From Anaerolineales bacterium (GTDB lineage Bacteria; Chloroflexota; Anaerolineae; Anaerolineales; UBA6663), in assembly GCA_020850595.1 (NCBI GenBank), contig JADZEK010000109.1:1-64000 (forward strand): DNA of 64,000 bases. The letters run 5' to 3'. This document shows positions 38,813 through 49,192 of the stretch, one piece after another (position 1 is the first letter of the stretch; each line of letters opens with the position of its first letter). A program made the position numbers and the translations under genes. The notes under the pieces were generated by a model. It saw only the letters and a list, made by a program, of their open reading frames with translations. It was not told the DNA's origin and made no database searches.

Positions 38813-39604
38813 ATGAGCACCGGCCAGGTCGTTGATACTGAAGTCGCGCGCGAGTTCATGGCGCTGGCGCTCGAAAAAGTCGAGCGCGCCGCGCTGGGCG
38901 ACATCGCCGCCGAGCTGGTCGACAAGAGCGCCCGCTTTCGAGCGCTGCTGACACCCGCGCGCCTGCCCGGTCTGCAATCGTCCGAGCTGCGCCGCCTGCT
39001 GCGCGCGGTCTTCGCCACCCGACGTCAGGCCGATGCCCTGCTCGACCGGGTAGGCCCGGCCGAGTTGCAGGCCCAGATCGGCGCGCTGCTGTATGGCGAA
39101 GCCGAGCTGGCCGAGCGCTTTCAGGCGTTTGTGGATGCGCTCTCGGGCTACTGGGGTGACGTGCGCCTCAGCCGGGACGACCAGGCGCGCGGTCACGCTG
39201 ACCTGCCCGAAGCCATGCTGTGCGACCTGGCCGCCGAACTGCTGCATTTCACGCGCCCCGACGACCGCTGGCTGTGGACCCGCTGGATGTGGGACCCACG
39301 CGCCGGCACCGGCGCGCTGCCGCTGGTGGTCGAGGAGCTGTACGATCTGCACGGCCGCACGGCCGGCGAAACTTATTTGAAGGTCGGGGTGGCCGTAGCC
39401 TTCGTCCGGGCCACCGGCGAGGCGGCCGGCTTTGCGCGCTTTGGGCCAGGCCCGTTTGGGGTAGACGTTTTCCTCGCCTGTGTCTACGCGGTGTACATGT
39501 ACACCACCCTGCGGCTGCGCATGACGCAGGAGTTCAACCGAGTGGTGCCGCAGTTGCCCGAATTGGCGCGGCGGCTTTTGGGCGTGTGGCGGTTGGAGCT
39601 GTAA
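38813..39604 (+). CDS. Conserved hypothetical protein of sHdr operons
   Basis: 263 residues, largely helical. A hydrophobic stretch near 'VDVFLACVYAVYMYTTLRL' could be an amphipathic or membrane-associated helix. There is no Cys pattern; 'RPDDRWLWTRWMWDP' is a striking Trp/Arg-rich motif. A gene of this type lies between hdrA and hdrC2 in all typical sHdr clusters (order C1-B1-A-hyp-C2-B2), which supports the assignment. Its function is not known. Confidence 0.82.
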   Translation: MSTGQVVDTEVAREFMALALEKVERAALGDIAAELVDKSARFRALLTPARLPGLQSSELRRLLRAVFATRRQADALLDRVGPAELQAQIGALLYGEAELAERFQAFVDALSGYWGDVRLSRDDQARGHADLPEAMLCDLAAELLHFTRPDDRWLWTRWMWDPRAGTGALPLVVEELYDLHGRTAGETYLKVGVAVAFVRATGEAAGFARFGPGPFGVDVFLACVYAVYMYTTLRLRMTQEFNRVVPQLPELARRLLGVWRLEL

Positions 39605-39613
39605 GGAGGCCCC

Positions 39614-40903
39614 ATGGCTGTTGGTCTCGACAAGGTCAAACCCGACGCCATCAAAGAAGAAAAACAGCTCGTCGTCGAGGGCATGGACATCTCCGGGCAT
39701 TGGAACCGGATGTTTGAGCAGCGCGTCATCTGGGACTATGACCTCCGCCAGCTCGACCGAGTGACCGACCTACCCGGCGGTGAATCGCTGGGGTGGTGCT
39801 ATGGCTGCGCCAAGTGCACCGGCGTTTGTCCGGTGGATATCGTCGGCGACTACAGTCCGCGCAAGATTCACCGCAAGACCCAGATGGGCATTGACCTGCT
39901 CAGCTCGCCCGACCTGTGGCTGTGCACCACCTGCCGCAACTGCTTGCGCGTGTGCCCCAAAGAAGTCGACATGATCCAGATCATGCCGGCGGTGCGCGAG
40001 CAGGCGGTGCTGGCCGGCAGCGTGCCGGCTGAACTGCAAAAAGCCTTTGAAGACACGGCCAAGCACGGCAACCCGCTCGGCCAGCCGCAGCGCAAACGGG
40101 CCGATTGGGTCAAGCAGGCCGGCGTGCCGGTGCCGCTGCTCCGGGAGCTAAAACGCCCGGTCGAGCTGCTGTGGTATGTCGGCTCGTACCCGTCGTATCA
40201 CCCGCGCGGCAACGACGCCGCCCGGGCCGCGGCGCGCATCTTTCACGCCCTGGGCTTGGATTTCGGCATCCTGGGCGTGGAGGAGAAAGACGACGGCGAC
40301 TCGCAGCGGCTGGCCGGCGAGAAAGGCCTGTTTGAGATGCTGGCCGAAGCCAACATCGCCGCCTTTGAGAAATACCCCTGGAACCGGATGGTCGTCACCG
40401 GCCCGCACGAGTTCAACGCCTTCAAGAACGAATATCCCAAGCTGGGGTTTTCGCGCCCGATCGTCCATTACACTCGTTTGCTCGTGGAGCATCTCGAGCA
40501 GCTGCGGCCACTGCTGACCAAGCCCGTCAACCTGAAAGTGACCTTCCACGATCCGTGCTACTTGGGCCGCCATAACGGCGAATACGAAGCGCCGCGCGAC
40601 CTGCTCCGAGCAATCCCCGGCGTCGAGCTGATCGAAATGGGCCGCTGCCGCGCCAACGGCTACTGCTGCGGCGGCGGCGGCGGCGGCATGTGGCTCGACT
40701 CGTTTACCAAGGCCCACACCACCATGCGCCTGTCGGAGCGCCGCGTGCGCGAAGCGGTGGAATACGGCGCCGATGTGCTGGCCGTCTGCTGCCCGTTTGA
40801 GGTGTCGCGTTTCGAAGACGCCGCCAAGAGCACCGGCAACGACCGGCTCATCGTGCGAGACATCCTCGAATTGCTGGACGAGTCCATGGGGGGCTCCCAA
40901 TGA
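39614..40903 (+). CDS. sHdrC2-HdrB2 fusion (HdrD-like)
   Basis: 429 residues. The N-terminus holds two [4Fe-4S] motifs ('CYGCAKCTGVCP' and 'CTTCRNCLRVCP'). Then comes an HdrB-like half; its first CCG region ('WYVGSYPSYHPRG') lacks cysteines and only the second is complete: 'HDPCYLGRHNGEY', 'NGYCCGGGGGGM' and 'VCCPFEVSR'. In many sHdr loci C2 and B2 are separate genes; here they are fused. A very similar C-terminal half occurs in the quinone reductase at 42696. Confidence 0.9.
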   Translation: MAVGLDKVKPDAIKEEKQLVVEGMDISGHWNRMFEQRVIWDYDLRQLDRVTDLPGGESLGWCYGCAKCTGVCPVDIVGDYSPRKIHRKTQMGIDLLSSPDLWLCTTCRNCLRVCPKEVDMIQIMPAVREQAVLAGSVPAELQKAFEDTAKHGNPLGQPQRKRADWVKQAGVPVPLLRELKRPVELLWYVGSYPSYHPRGNDAARAAARIFHALGLDFGILGVEEKDDGDSQRLAGEKGLFEMLAEANIAAFEKYPWNRMVVTGPHEFNAFKNEYPKLGFSRPIVHYTRLLVEHLEQLRPLLTKPVNLKVTFHDPCYLGRHNGEYEAPRDLLRAIPGVELIEMGRCRANGYCCGGGGGGMWLDSFTKAHTTMRLSERRVREAVEYGADVLAVCCPFEVSRFEDAAKSTGNDRLIVRDILELLDESMGGSQ

Positions 40904-41670
40904 ACATCGTCGTCGCCATCAAGCAAGTTCCCAACCTGACCGATGAGTTGGAGCTCAACGCGGACGCCACCGGGCTGGACCTCGCTGCCCTAACCTATGT
41001 GCTCAACGAGTTCGACGAGCAGGCGCTGGAGGAAGCCGCCCTGACCAAGGAGACCGCCGGCGGCAGTGTGACCGTGATCGGCGTAGACACGACCGGCGAG
41101 CTCGACAGCGCGCTGCACACGGCCCTGGCCAAGGGCGCCGATAAGGCTGTGAAGATCACGGGGGACTTCGACGGCGGCGCAGACTCGCGGACGCAGGCCC
41201 GGCTGTTGGCCGGCGCCCTGAGTGCTCTAGCGCCCGACCTGGTGCTCACCGGCGTGCAGGCCGCCGACGACCGCGCCGGCCAGATCGGGCCGATGCTCGC
41301 TGCGCACTTGGGCTGGCCGTACGTCGGCGTCGTCACCAGCGTGCTGGCCGGCGCCGGCCAGGTGAAAGTCCACAAGGAATACGCGGGCGGGCTGCTCGCC
41401 GAATTCGAAGTGGCGCTGCCAGCCGTCATCGGCGTGCAGGCCGCCCATCAGCCGCCGCGCTACGCCCCAGTCAGCCGCATCCGGCAGATCGCCAAAACCG
41501 CGCAGATTGAGGCTGTCGCCGCTGAAGCGGGCGGACCGGCTGGGTCGCCGGTGCGGCGCATGTTCAAGCCCGAAGCGGCTGGGCATGCCGAAATGTGGGA
41601 CGGCGGCCCCGACGAAGTGGCCGAGAAGATCGCCGGGCTGATCGCCGAGCGGGGGTTGGCAAAGTCATGA
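40900..41670 (+). CDS. etfB: Electron transfer flavoprotein, beta subunit
   Basis: 256 residues. 'IVVAIKQVPN' starts the EtfB fold, followed by 'LNEFDEQALEEA', 'VLTGVQAADDRAGQ' and 'GQIGPMLAAHLGWP', all conserved. It binds AMP and forms the FAD-containing heterodimer with EtfA. The start overlaps the previous stop, so it is coupled to the Hdr subunits. Position suggests it takes electrons from sHdrA or passes them to the membrane reductase at 42696. Confidence 0.95.
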   Translation: MNIVVAIKQVPNLTDELELNADATGLDLAALTYVLNEFDEQALEEAALTKETAGGSVTVIGVDTTGELDSALHTALAKGADKAVKITGDFDGGADSRTQARLLAGALSALAPDLVLTGVQAADDRAGQIGPMLAAHLGWPYVGVVTSVLAGAGQVKVHKEYAGGLLAEFEVALPAVIGVQAAHQPPRYAPVSRIRQIAKTAQIEAVAAEAGGPAGSPVRRMFKPEAAGHAEMWDGGPDEVAEKIAGLIAERGLAKS

Positions 41671-42629
41671 GCAACGACGTCTGGATCCTCGCAGAGCATC
41701 TGAATGGCAAGCTAGCCGACATCACGCACGAGTTAGCCGGCCAAGCGCGCCGGCTGGCCGGCGCCCTCGGCGGTCAGGCGGTGGCGCTGCTACTGGGCAG
41801 CGGCCACCCGGCCCTGGCGGACACGATTGACGCCGATGTCTGCCTGTATGTGGATGACCCGGCCTTGGCCGAATTCAACCCAGAGGCCTATGGCCGCGTG
41901 CTGGCGGCGCTGATTGCGCAGCGCCAGCCACGCGTGGTACTGCTGGGCAACACCTCCGTGGGCATGGACCTGGCGGCCGGTTTGTCAGTAACCACCGGCC
42001 TGCCGCTGATTGCCTATGTCAACCGGCTGTCGGTCGAAGACGGCCGGCTGGTCGCCACGTCGCAGATCTACGGCGGAAAAATCATGGCCGAGGCCATGCC
42101 GGCCGGCGAGGCCTGTCTGGTGACCTGCCTCGCCGGCGCCTTCCCGGGCGAGACCGGGCGGGCCGGCGCCCCGGTGGACACGCTTGCGGCGCCAGTCCCC
42201 CTGGACAACCTGAAGGTGAAATTCGTCCGCTGGATTGAGCCTGAAGTCGGCGATGTGGACATCACCCAGCAGCCGGTGCTGGTCTCGATTGGCCGCGGCA
42301 TTGGCGGCCAAGAGAACATCGAGCTGGCTCAAGAACTGGCCGAGGCGCTGGGGACGGTGGTGTCGGCCTCGCGGCCCATCACCGACGCGGGCTGGCTGCC
42401 CAAAACGCGCCAGGTGGGCAAGAGCGGCCTGACCGTCAAGCCCAAGCTGTACCTGGCCTTCGGCATCTCCGGCGCGCCGGAGCACCTGGAGGGCATGCGC
42501 GGCGCGGAGTTGATCGTCGCGGTGAACACCGACCCGAAAGCGCCCATCTTCGACGTGGCCCATTACGGCGCCACCTGCGACCTGCTCGATTTGCTGCCCG
42601 CGCTGACCGAGAAGCTGAAAGGCCCGTGA
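41667..42629 (+). CDS. etfA: Electron transfer flavoprotein, alpha subunit
   Basis: 320 residues from ATG 41667, overlapping the etfB stop (ATGA). The C-terminal FAD-binding region has 'SIGRGIGGQENIEL', 'ASRPITDAGWLP', 'GKSGLTVKPKLYLAFGISGAPEHL' (quoted as conserved blocks) and 'NTDPKAPIFDVAHYG'. With EtfB it shuttles electrons. Located between sHdr and the EMO-type reductase, it offers a complete route from sulfur oxidation to the quinone pool. Confidence 0.95.
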   Translation: MSNDVWILAEHLNGKLADITHELAGQARRLAGALGGQAVALLLGSGHPALADTIDADVCLYVDDPALAEFNPEAYGRVLAALIAQRQPRVVLLGNTSVGMDLAAGLSVTTGLPLIAYVNRLSVEDGRLVATSQIYGGKIMAEAMPAGEACLVTCLAGAFPGETGRAGAPVDTLAAPVPLDNLKVKFVRWIEPEVGDVDITQQPVLVSIGRGIGGQENIELAQELAEALGTVVSASRPITDAGWLPKTRQVGKSGLTVKPKLYLAFGISGAPEHLEGMRGAELIVAVNTDPKAPIFDVAHYGATCDLLDLLPALTEKLKGP

Positions 42630-42695
42630 CGCGTGCCGCGTGACGCGCCAACGGCGCCTGTCACGCCTCGCCCGACATTCCTCAAGGAACGATCT

Positions 42696-44792
42696 ATGCT
42701 CTCGGTGCCTGAGAAGATCGCCTTCATCCTGCTCGTGGCCGCGTTCGGCGCGTTGACGGCCTGGGGCTTCTACAACCTGTTCCGGGCCGTTCGCCGTGGC
42801 CGGCCGGCCGGCCCGCTTGGGCCGGGCCTGCTGCCGCGCGCCGCGCGCGCCCTGCTGGCCGTCGGCTTGCAATTGCCCCTGTATAAGGCCCGCCCGATCC
42901 TGACAACGTTTCACGCTCTGATCTTCTTCGGGTTTTCGTACTACTTCCTCGTCAACGTCAACGACCTGCTGGAAGGCTTTTGGCCCGGCTATGCCACCGC
43001 CACCACCTCCGGCGGCCTGATCGGCCCGTTGAATCTGCTGGGCGACCTGCTGAGCATGGCGGTCCTGCTCGGCGTGTTGGTCTTCCTGGTGCGGCGTTTC
43101 GTCACCGGCGACCAGCGCTTGACCGTGCGCTCCGATGTGCGCCTGCTGCCGCCGGTGCAGCACGGTGGCATCAAGCGCGACTCGCTGGTCGTCGGCGGCT
43201 TCATCCTCATGCACGTCGGCTCACGATTCCTGGGGCAGTCCCTGCGGCTGGCCGAGGCCGGCGTCTTCAACCCCATGCAGCCCTTCGCCAGCCTGGTTGC
43301 GCTGCCACTGCAAGGCGTCGCGCCCGCGGCGCTCTCCGCCGGCATCCATGTCACCTGGTGGCTGGCCATCGGCCTGATCGTCGTGTTCCTGCCCTACTTC
43401 GTCATCAGCAAGCACCTGCATATCATGGCGGCGCCGCTGAACCTGGCGCTGGCCCGCCCCGCCCCGCGTGGGCGGCTGGACCCGGCCGTTCCGGTTGGTG
43501 CGCCCGCCGAGGCCGTACCGGGCGCTGCCACCCTGGCCGACCTGCCCTGGCCGCGCTTGCTCGACGCCTATGCCTGCATCATGTGCAACCGCTGTCAGGA
43601 CGTGTGCCCGGCCTACAACAGCCAGCGTCCGCTTAGCCCCTCCGCCCTGGAGATCAACAAGCGCTATTGGCTCAACGGCAACTTGCGGGCTTTTGCAGGC
43701 GGGGCGGCCTCACCCGCGCTGCTGGATTTCGCCATCAGTCCGGAGGCGGCCTGGGCCTGTACCACCTGCTACGCTTGCGTGCGCGTCTGCCCCGTGGGCA
43801 ACGCGCCCATGGCCGACATCGTGGACCTGCGCCGGCGCATGGTCAACGACGGCGCCGAACTCGACCCGGGCTTGCAGTCCACCCTGGAAAAACTCGGCAA
43901 GACGGGCAACTCGTTCGGCCAGGCGGCCCGCGGCCGGGGCAAGTGGGCGGCCAAGCTCGACTTTAAAGTCAAAGACATCCGCAAGGAGCCGGCCGAGTTT
44001 TTGTGGTTCGTGGGCGACTATGCCGCCTTCGACGCCCGCGTGCAAGACATCACCCGCACGGTGGCGCGCGTGCTGCACGCCGCGGGCGTAGATTTCGGCA
44101 TCCTCTACGACGCCGAGCGCAACTCGGGCAACGACGTTCGGCGCGTGGGCGAAGAGGGCCTGTTTGAACAGTTAGCCGAACACAACATCGCCGCCATGCA
44201 GAAATGCGCCTTTCAGCGCGTGATCACCACCGACCCGCACTCGCTCAATGCCCTCCAAAACGAATATCCCGACCACGGCGGCCGGTGGGACACGCTGCAC
44301 TACACCCGCCTGCTCGCGCAGTTGCTTGACACCGGCCGGTTGACGCTCGAACGGCGGCTCAACTACCGCGTCACCTTTCACGACCCGTGCTACCTCGGCC
44401 GCTACAACCAAGGATTCAGCCCGCCGCGCGCGCTCATCCAGGCCACTGGCTGCGAACTGGTCGAAATGCCGCGGAATCGCGCGAACTCCTACTGCTGCGG
44501 GGCGGGGGGCGGCCAAATCTGGATGGGCGCCACACCGCCCGGCGAACGCCCGGCCGAAAACCGTATCCGCGAGGCGCTCGCCGCGCTGAACAGCGGACGA
44601 CCTGACGGCGCCGCGCCGGCCCGGCCCCTGCTCTTCGTGGTGGCCTGCCCTAAGGACGTGGTGATGTACACCGACGCGGTCAAGACAACCGGCTGCGAGG
44701 GCCAGATCGATGTCCGTGACGTCATCCAGCTCGTAGCCGAAGCCATGCCGGGCGGCGTGGCGCAGCCGGCCGCCGCCGACCCTGTTGCTTGA
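42696..44792 (+). CDS. Membrane-bound HdrD/NarI-type reductase (ETF:quinone oxidoreductase, EMO-like)
   Basis: 698 residues from ATG 42696 (AAGGAA upstream). The N-terminal 270 residues contain about five helices of the NarI/heme-b type (His in 'ILTTFHALIFFG', 'LMHVGSRF'). Next come two [4Fe-4S] motifs, 'CIMCNRCQDVCP' and 'CTTCYACVRVCP', and a CCG domain ('HDPCYLGRYN', 'SYCCGAGGG', 'VVACPKDVVM'). This architecture is that of ETF:methylmenaquinone oxidoreductase-like complexes beside etfBA. It is the likely exit of sHdr electrons to quinone. Confidence 0.88.
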   Translation: MLSVPEKIAFILLVAAFGALTAWGFYNLFRAVRRGRPAGPLGPGLLPRAARALLAVGLQLPLYKARPILTTFHALIFFGFSYYFLVNVNDLLEGFWPGYATATTSGGLIGPLNLLGDLLSMAVLLGVLVFLVRRFVTGDQRLTVRSDVRLLPPVQHGGIKRDSLVVGGFILMHVGSRFLGQSLRLAEAGVFNPMQPFASLVALPLQGVAPAALSAGIHVTWWLAIGLIVVFLPYFVISKHLHIMAAPLNLALARPAPRGRLDPAVPVGAPAEAVPGAATLADLPWPRLLDAYACIMCNRCQDVCPAYNSQRPLSPSALEINKRYWLNGNLRAFAGGAASPALLDFAISPEAAWACTTCYACVRVCPVGNAPMADIVDLRRRMVNDGAELDPGLQSTLEKLGKTGNSFGQAARGRGKWAAKLDFKVKDIRKEPAEFLWFVGDYAAFDARVQDITRTVARVLHAAGVDFGILYDAERNSGNDVRRVGEEGLFEQLAEHNIAAMQKCAFQRVITTDPHSLNALQNEYPDHGGRWDTLHYTRLLAQLLDTGRLTLERRLNYRVTFHDPCYLGRYNQGFSPPRALIQATGCELVEMPRNRANSYCCGAGGGQIWMGATPPGERPAENRIREALAALNSGRPDGAAPARPLLFVVACPKDVVMYTDAVKTTGCEGQIDVRDVIQLVAEAMPGGVAQPAAADPVA

Positions 44793-44803
44793 GGTCCACC
44801 GCC

Positions 44804-45253
44804 ATGAGCCAGGGCCTTGCCGACCTCTCCACTGCCTTGGCGCTGCGGCTGCGCGATCTGGCGCGCAGCCTCGACCGGTTGGACCGGCTGGAAAGCGGCA
44901 CGGGCGAGTGGTTGGCCTCACAACAGGCCGAAGACCTGGCAGCGGCCGCCCAGGCGATGACCCTGCGTACCCTGCGGCTGGCGGCCGACTCGGACAACTA
45001 CGCCCTGCTGAACCGGCTGGCGGGGGCGGCGTCCATGAGCACCGCTGAGTTGGAGCTGGCCGTCGGGTTGGGGCGCCTGGCGTTGGTGGAGCGGATCAAT
45101 GATCTGGTGCAGGTTGGCTTGGCCTCCCGCAACGTTGATACCGACCAGGTGCAGGCCACCCAGGCTGGCGCTGCCCTGGCTGGGCTGGTCAGTGCCATTA
45201 GCCGAACCACCGCCGAGCGCCTGGCCGAGGCCCTGCGGCCCGTGACGCGCTGA
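44804..45253 (+). CDS. Winged-helix-like protein (149 aa) in the sHdr operon
   Basis: Start ATG 44804. The middle region 'YALLNRLAGAASMSTAELELAVGLGRLALVERINDLVQVGLA' (residues about 67-108) has the pattern of a winged helix, and 'TQAGAALAGLVSAI' fits the following wing and dimer helix. The N-terminal 60 residues are helical and charged. It may be a DNA-binding regulator or an accessory fold. No cysteine. Its place between the EMO reductase and the zinc-finger protein suggests an sHdr-linked role. Confidence 0.6.
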   Translation: MSQGLADLSTALALRLRDLARSLDRLDRLESGTGEWLASQQAEDLAAAAQAMTLRTLRLAADSDNYALLNRLAGAASMSTAELELAVGLGRLALVERINDLVQVGLASRNVDTDQVQATQAGAALAGLVSAISRTTAERLAEALRPVTR

Positions 45254-45260
45254 ACCAGGC

Positions 45261-45596
45261 ATGAACTGCCCCTTCTGTGACTTCGCCGACCTTCGCATGC
45301 GGGTGCACCGGCACCTGCTCGAAACGCACCTCGACCGCGTGGTAACCGAGCACGACGAGGCCACCGGCAAGATGAAATACGTCATTGCCTGCCCGGTTTG
45401 TGGCCTACGCTATCAGCACGCCGTCAAGCCGCGCTATCGCGACGCGGGCTTTTTGGATGAGTTCAAGGGCGAAATCGGTCTCGTCGCCTTTGATCAATTG
45501 CTGTATCATCTAGACGAGCAACATCCCATTCAGGCGGGCCGGCCGGACACCGCCGACGCCGCTGCCGCAACCGCCTCCGACCAATCCCCCCCTTAA
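45261..45596 (+). CDS. Zinc-finger-like small protein (111 aa)
   Basis: Two finger-like units: 'CPFCDFADLRMRVHRHLLETH' (Cys-x2-Cys with two His, given by its ends) and 'CPVCGLRYQH' with 'LYHLDEQH'. An acidic Ala/Asp/Pro-rich tail follows. This resembles a pair of C2H2 zinc ribbons, so it may bind metal, DNA or a partner. It follows the winged-helix gene by 7 bases. No function can be given. Confidence 0.6.
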   Translation: MNCPFCDFADLRMRVHRHLLETHLDRVVTEHDEATGKMKYVIACPVCGLRYQHAVKPRYRDAGFLDEFKGEIGLVAFDQLLYHLDEQHPIQAGRPDTADAAAATASDQSPP

Positions 45597-45602
45597 GGAA
45601 AC

Positions 45603-46040
45603 ATGTCCACGATCTCCAACTGTAACCTGCCTGAAGACCTTTACTACTGGGTCGAGAAGCACACCTGGGCGCGCCGCGAGCCAGACGGCACCGTCGTCAT
45701 CGGCATCACCGACGTGGCCCAGCACCTGGCCAAGTCCATCATCTCGGCCACGCCTAAGGAAGTGGGCAAAACAGTCAAGAAAGGCAAGAGCGCCGGCACG
45801 GTCGAAAGCGGCAAGTGGGTCGGTCCCGTCACCGCGCCGGTGAACGGGACCATCACCGCCGTGAACCCGGCCCTGAAAACCGCGCCCGGCCTGCTCAACA
45901 CCGATCCCTATGGCGAGGGGTGGTTTAGCAAGATCACGCCCGACAACTGGGAGACCGACTCGGCCGACCTGGTGACCGGCGCCGGCGGCCTGGCGGCCTA
46001 CCAGGCGTTTCTCCAGGCCCAGGGGATCACCTGCGAGTGA
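45603..46040 (+). CDS. lbpA: Lipoate-binding protein LbpA (GcvH-like)
   Basis: 145 residues, GcvH fold. The lipoyl lysine is Lys71 in 'GTVESGKWVGPV', where glycine-cleavage H protein has ESxKA. In the sHdr pathway LbpA carries the sulfur intermediate on lipoate and is distinct from glycine-cleavage H protein. No gcvPT genes are near. It starts 6 bases after the zinc-finger gene and is followed by a second copy. Confidence 0.93.
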   Translation: MSTISNCNLPEDLYYWVEKHTWARREPDGTVVIGITDVAQHLAKSIISATPKEVGKTVKKGKSAGTVESGKWVGPVTAPVNGTITAVNPALKTAPGLLNTDPYGEGWFSKITPDNWETDSADLVTGAGGLAAYQAFLQAQGITCE

Positions 46041-46044
46041 CCGC

Positions 46045-46512
46045 GTGGCCATCCTGTACGGCTGCGACATCCCCGAAGACTACTACTTTGACCTCGAGCG
46101 CGATTTGTGGGTGCGCTTCGAAGGCGACTTGGCGGTGCTGGGCATGACCGACCTGGCGCAGACGCGCGGCGGCAAACTGGTCAACCTCGTCTTCAAGAAA
46201 CTGGGCAAGGTCATCGCCCAGGGCAAGAGCGCCGCCACCATCGAGTCGGCCAAATGGGTCGGCCCGTTTCCAATGCCGTTCTCGGGCGAGCTTGTGGCCG
46301 TCAACCAAGCGACTTTCAGCGCCGACATCCTGGCGGCCAACAAAGACCCCTATGGCGCGGGTTGGCTGGTGAAGGTCAGGCCCGTCAACCTGGCCGCCGA
46401 ACGCGGACATCTGCTCACTGGCGCTGACGCGGTGGCGGCCTACCGCGCCAAGATCGAAGCGCTGGGTGTACATTGTTACCGCTGCATCGAGGCCCCCGAC
46501 GAATTGGAGTGA
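46045..46512 (+). CDS. Second lipoate-binding protein (LbpA paralogue)
   Basis: 155 residues, starting at GTG. Same fold; lipoyl lysine Lys70 in 'ATIESAKWVGPF'. It is diverged from its neighbour (both begin with C-x-[IL]-P-E-D), so they may play different roles: one in sulfur carriage, the other in shuttling to the ligase or to another partner. Two adjacent LbpA copies with one ligase is worth noting. The stop is 5 bases before the ligase start. Confidence 0.9.
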   Translation: MAILYGCDIPEDYYFDLERDLWVRFEGDLAVLGMTDLAQTRGGKLVNLVFKKLGKVIAQGKSAATIESAKWVGPFPMPFSGELVAVNQATFSADILAANKDPYGAGWLVKVRPVNLAAERGHLLTGADAVAAYRAKIEALGVHCYRCIEAPDELE

Positions 46513-46517
46513 CAACC

Positions 46518-47603
46518 ATGCAAGCCATTCGCATCCTCGACGTCGGCCTGGTGTCGCCCATGCGCTCCCAGGCCATCTATCACGGTGTGGCGTACGCCAT
46601 GCAGCCTGACACGCCCGACACGATCATCCTGGTCGGCCCGACCGACCCGTATGTCTGCATAGGCTATCACCAAGAACTCGAAAAGGAAGTGGACCTGGAC
46701 TACTGCCGTCAGGCCGGCCTGCCCATCTACCGGCGCGAGGTCGGGGGCGGGGCGGTTTATCTCGACCAAGGCCAGGTCTTCACTCAGTGGATTTTTCACC
46801 GCCCGGCGCTGCCCGCCTTGCTCGAAGAACGCTTTGCGCTCTACATCAAACCGTTGGTGGAAACCTACCAAAGCCTGGGCATCCCGGCCAACCACCGCCC
46901 GGTCAATGACGTCCATGTGCAGGGCAAGAAGATCGGCGGCACGGGCGCGGCGCAGATCGGCGAGGCCGAGGTCGTGGTCGGCAGCCTGATGTTCGATTTC
47001 AACTTCGACCTGATGGCGCGTGTGCTCAAGGTGTCGTCGGAGAAAATGCGCGACAAGATCGTCCAATCACTCAACGAGTACATGACGACCATGACGCGCC
47101 AGTTGGGCCACACGCCGGACTACGCCACCGTCAAGCGCGACTACGTGCGGCACGTGGTGGAGGCCCTGGGCCGCCCGGCCGAATATGGCGACCCGACCCC
47201 GGCCGAACTGGCCGTTACCGAAGCATTAGAGGCGCGCTTCGCCTCGGATGAATGGCTCTACCAGAAGGGCGGCCTGCGCCAGACCGGCGCGGTGAAAATT
47301 CACGCCGATGTCTACCTGGCGGAAGCCGCCTACAAATCACCGGGCGGCCTCATTCGCGCCACGGCGCGCCTGCGGGCCGGGCGCCTCGATGATCTGACGC
47401 TGTCGGGCGATTTCACGCTGTTGCCGTCGTTTGCTGTCGGGGCGTTGGAGCAGGCGTTGCGCGGGGTGGCACTGGAAGCCGAGCCGGTGCGGGCCAAAGT
47501 GGCCGAATTCTATCGGTCGCTGCCGGTGCAATCGCCCGGCGTGGGCGTGGAGGACTGGGTCAATGCGATTCTGGCCGTCAAAGGCCAGACGCCCCTGCAG
47601 TAA
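46518..47603 (+). CDS. Lipoate-protein ligase of the sHdr pathway (sLpl(AB)-type)
   Basis: 361 residues from ATG 46518. The LplA/LipB-like fold shows 'RREVGGGAVYLD' (substrate loop), 'NDVHVQGKKIGGTGAAQIG' (catalytic Lys138 in KIGG) and a C-terminal accessory domain after 'GAVKIHADVYL'. It would attach lipoate to the two LbpA proteins. In sHdr clusters the ligase gene lies beside lbpA, as here. No LipS1/S2 lipoyl synthase gene is visible in the window. Confidence 0.88.
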   Translation: MQAIRILDVGLVSPMRSQAIYHGVAYAMQPDTPDTIILVGPTDPYVCIGYHQELEKEVDLDYCRQAGLPIYRREVGGGAVYLDQGQVFTQWIFHRPALPALLEERFALYIKPLVETYQSLGIPANHRPVNDVHVQGKKIGGTGAAQIGEAEVVVGSLMFDFNFDLMARVLKVSSEKMRDKIVQSLNEYMTTMTRQLGHTPDYATVKRDYVRHVVEALGRPAEYGDPTPAELAVTEALEARFASDEWLYQKGGLRQTGAVKIHADVYLAEAAYKSPGGLIRATARLRAGRLDDLTLSGDFTLLPSFAVGALEQALRGVALEAEPVRAKVAEFYRSLPVQSPGVGVEDWVNAILAVKGQTPLQ

Positions 47604-47604
47604 C

Positions 47605-49173
<1,569 letters not shown>

Positions 49174-49192
49174 GCCAGCTTGGGGATGCGCG

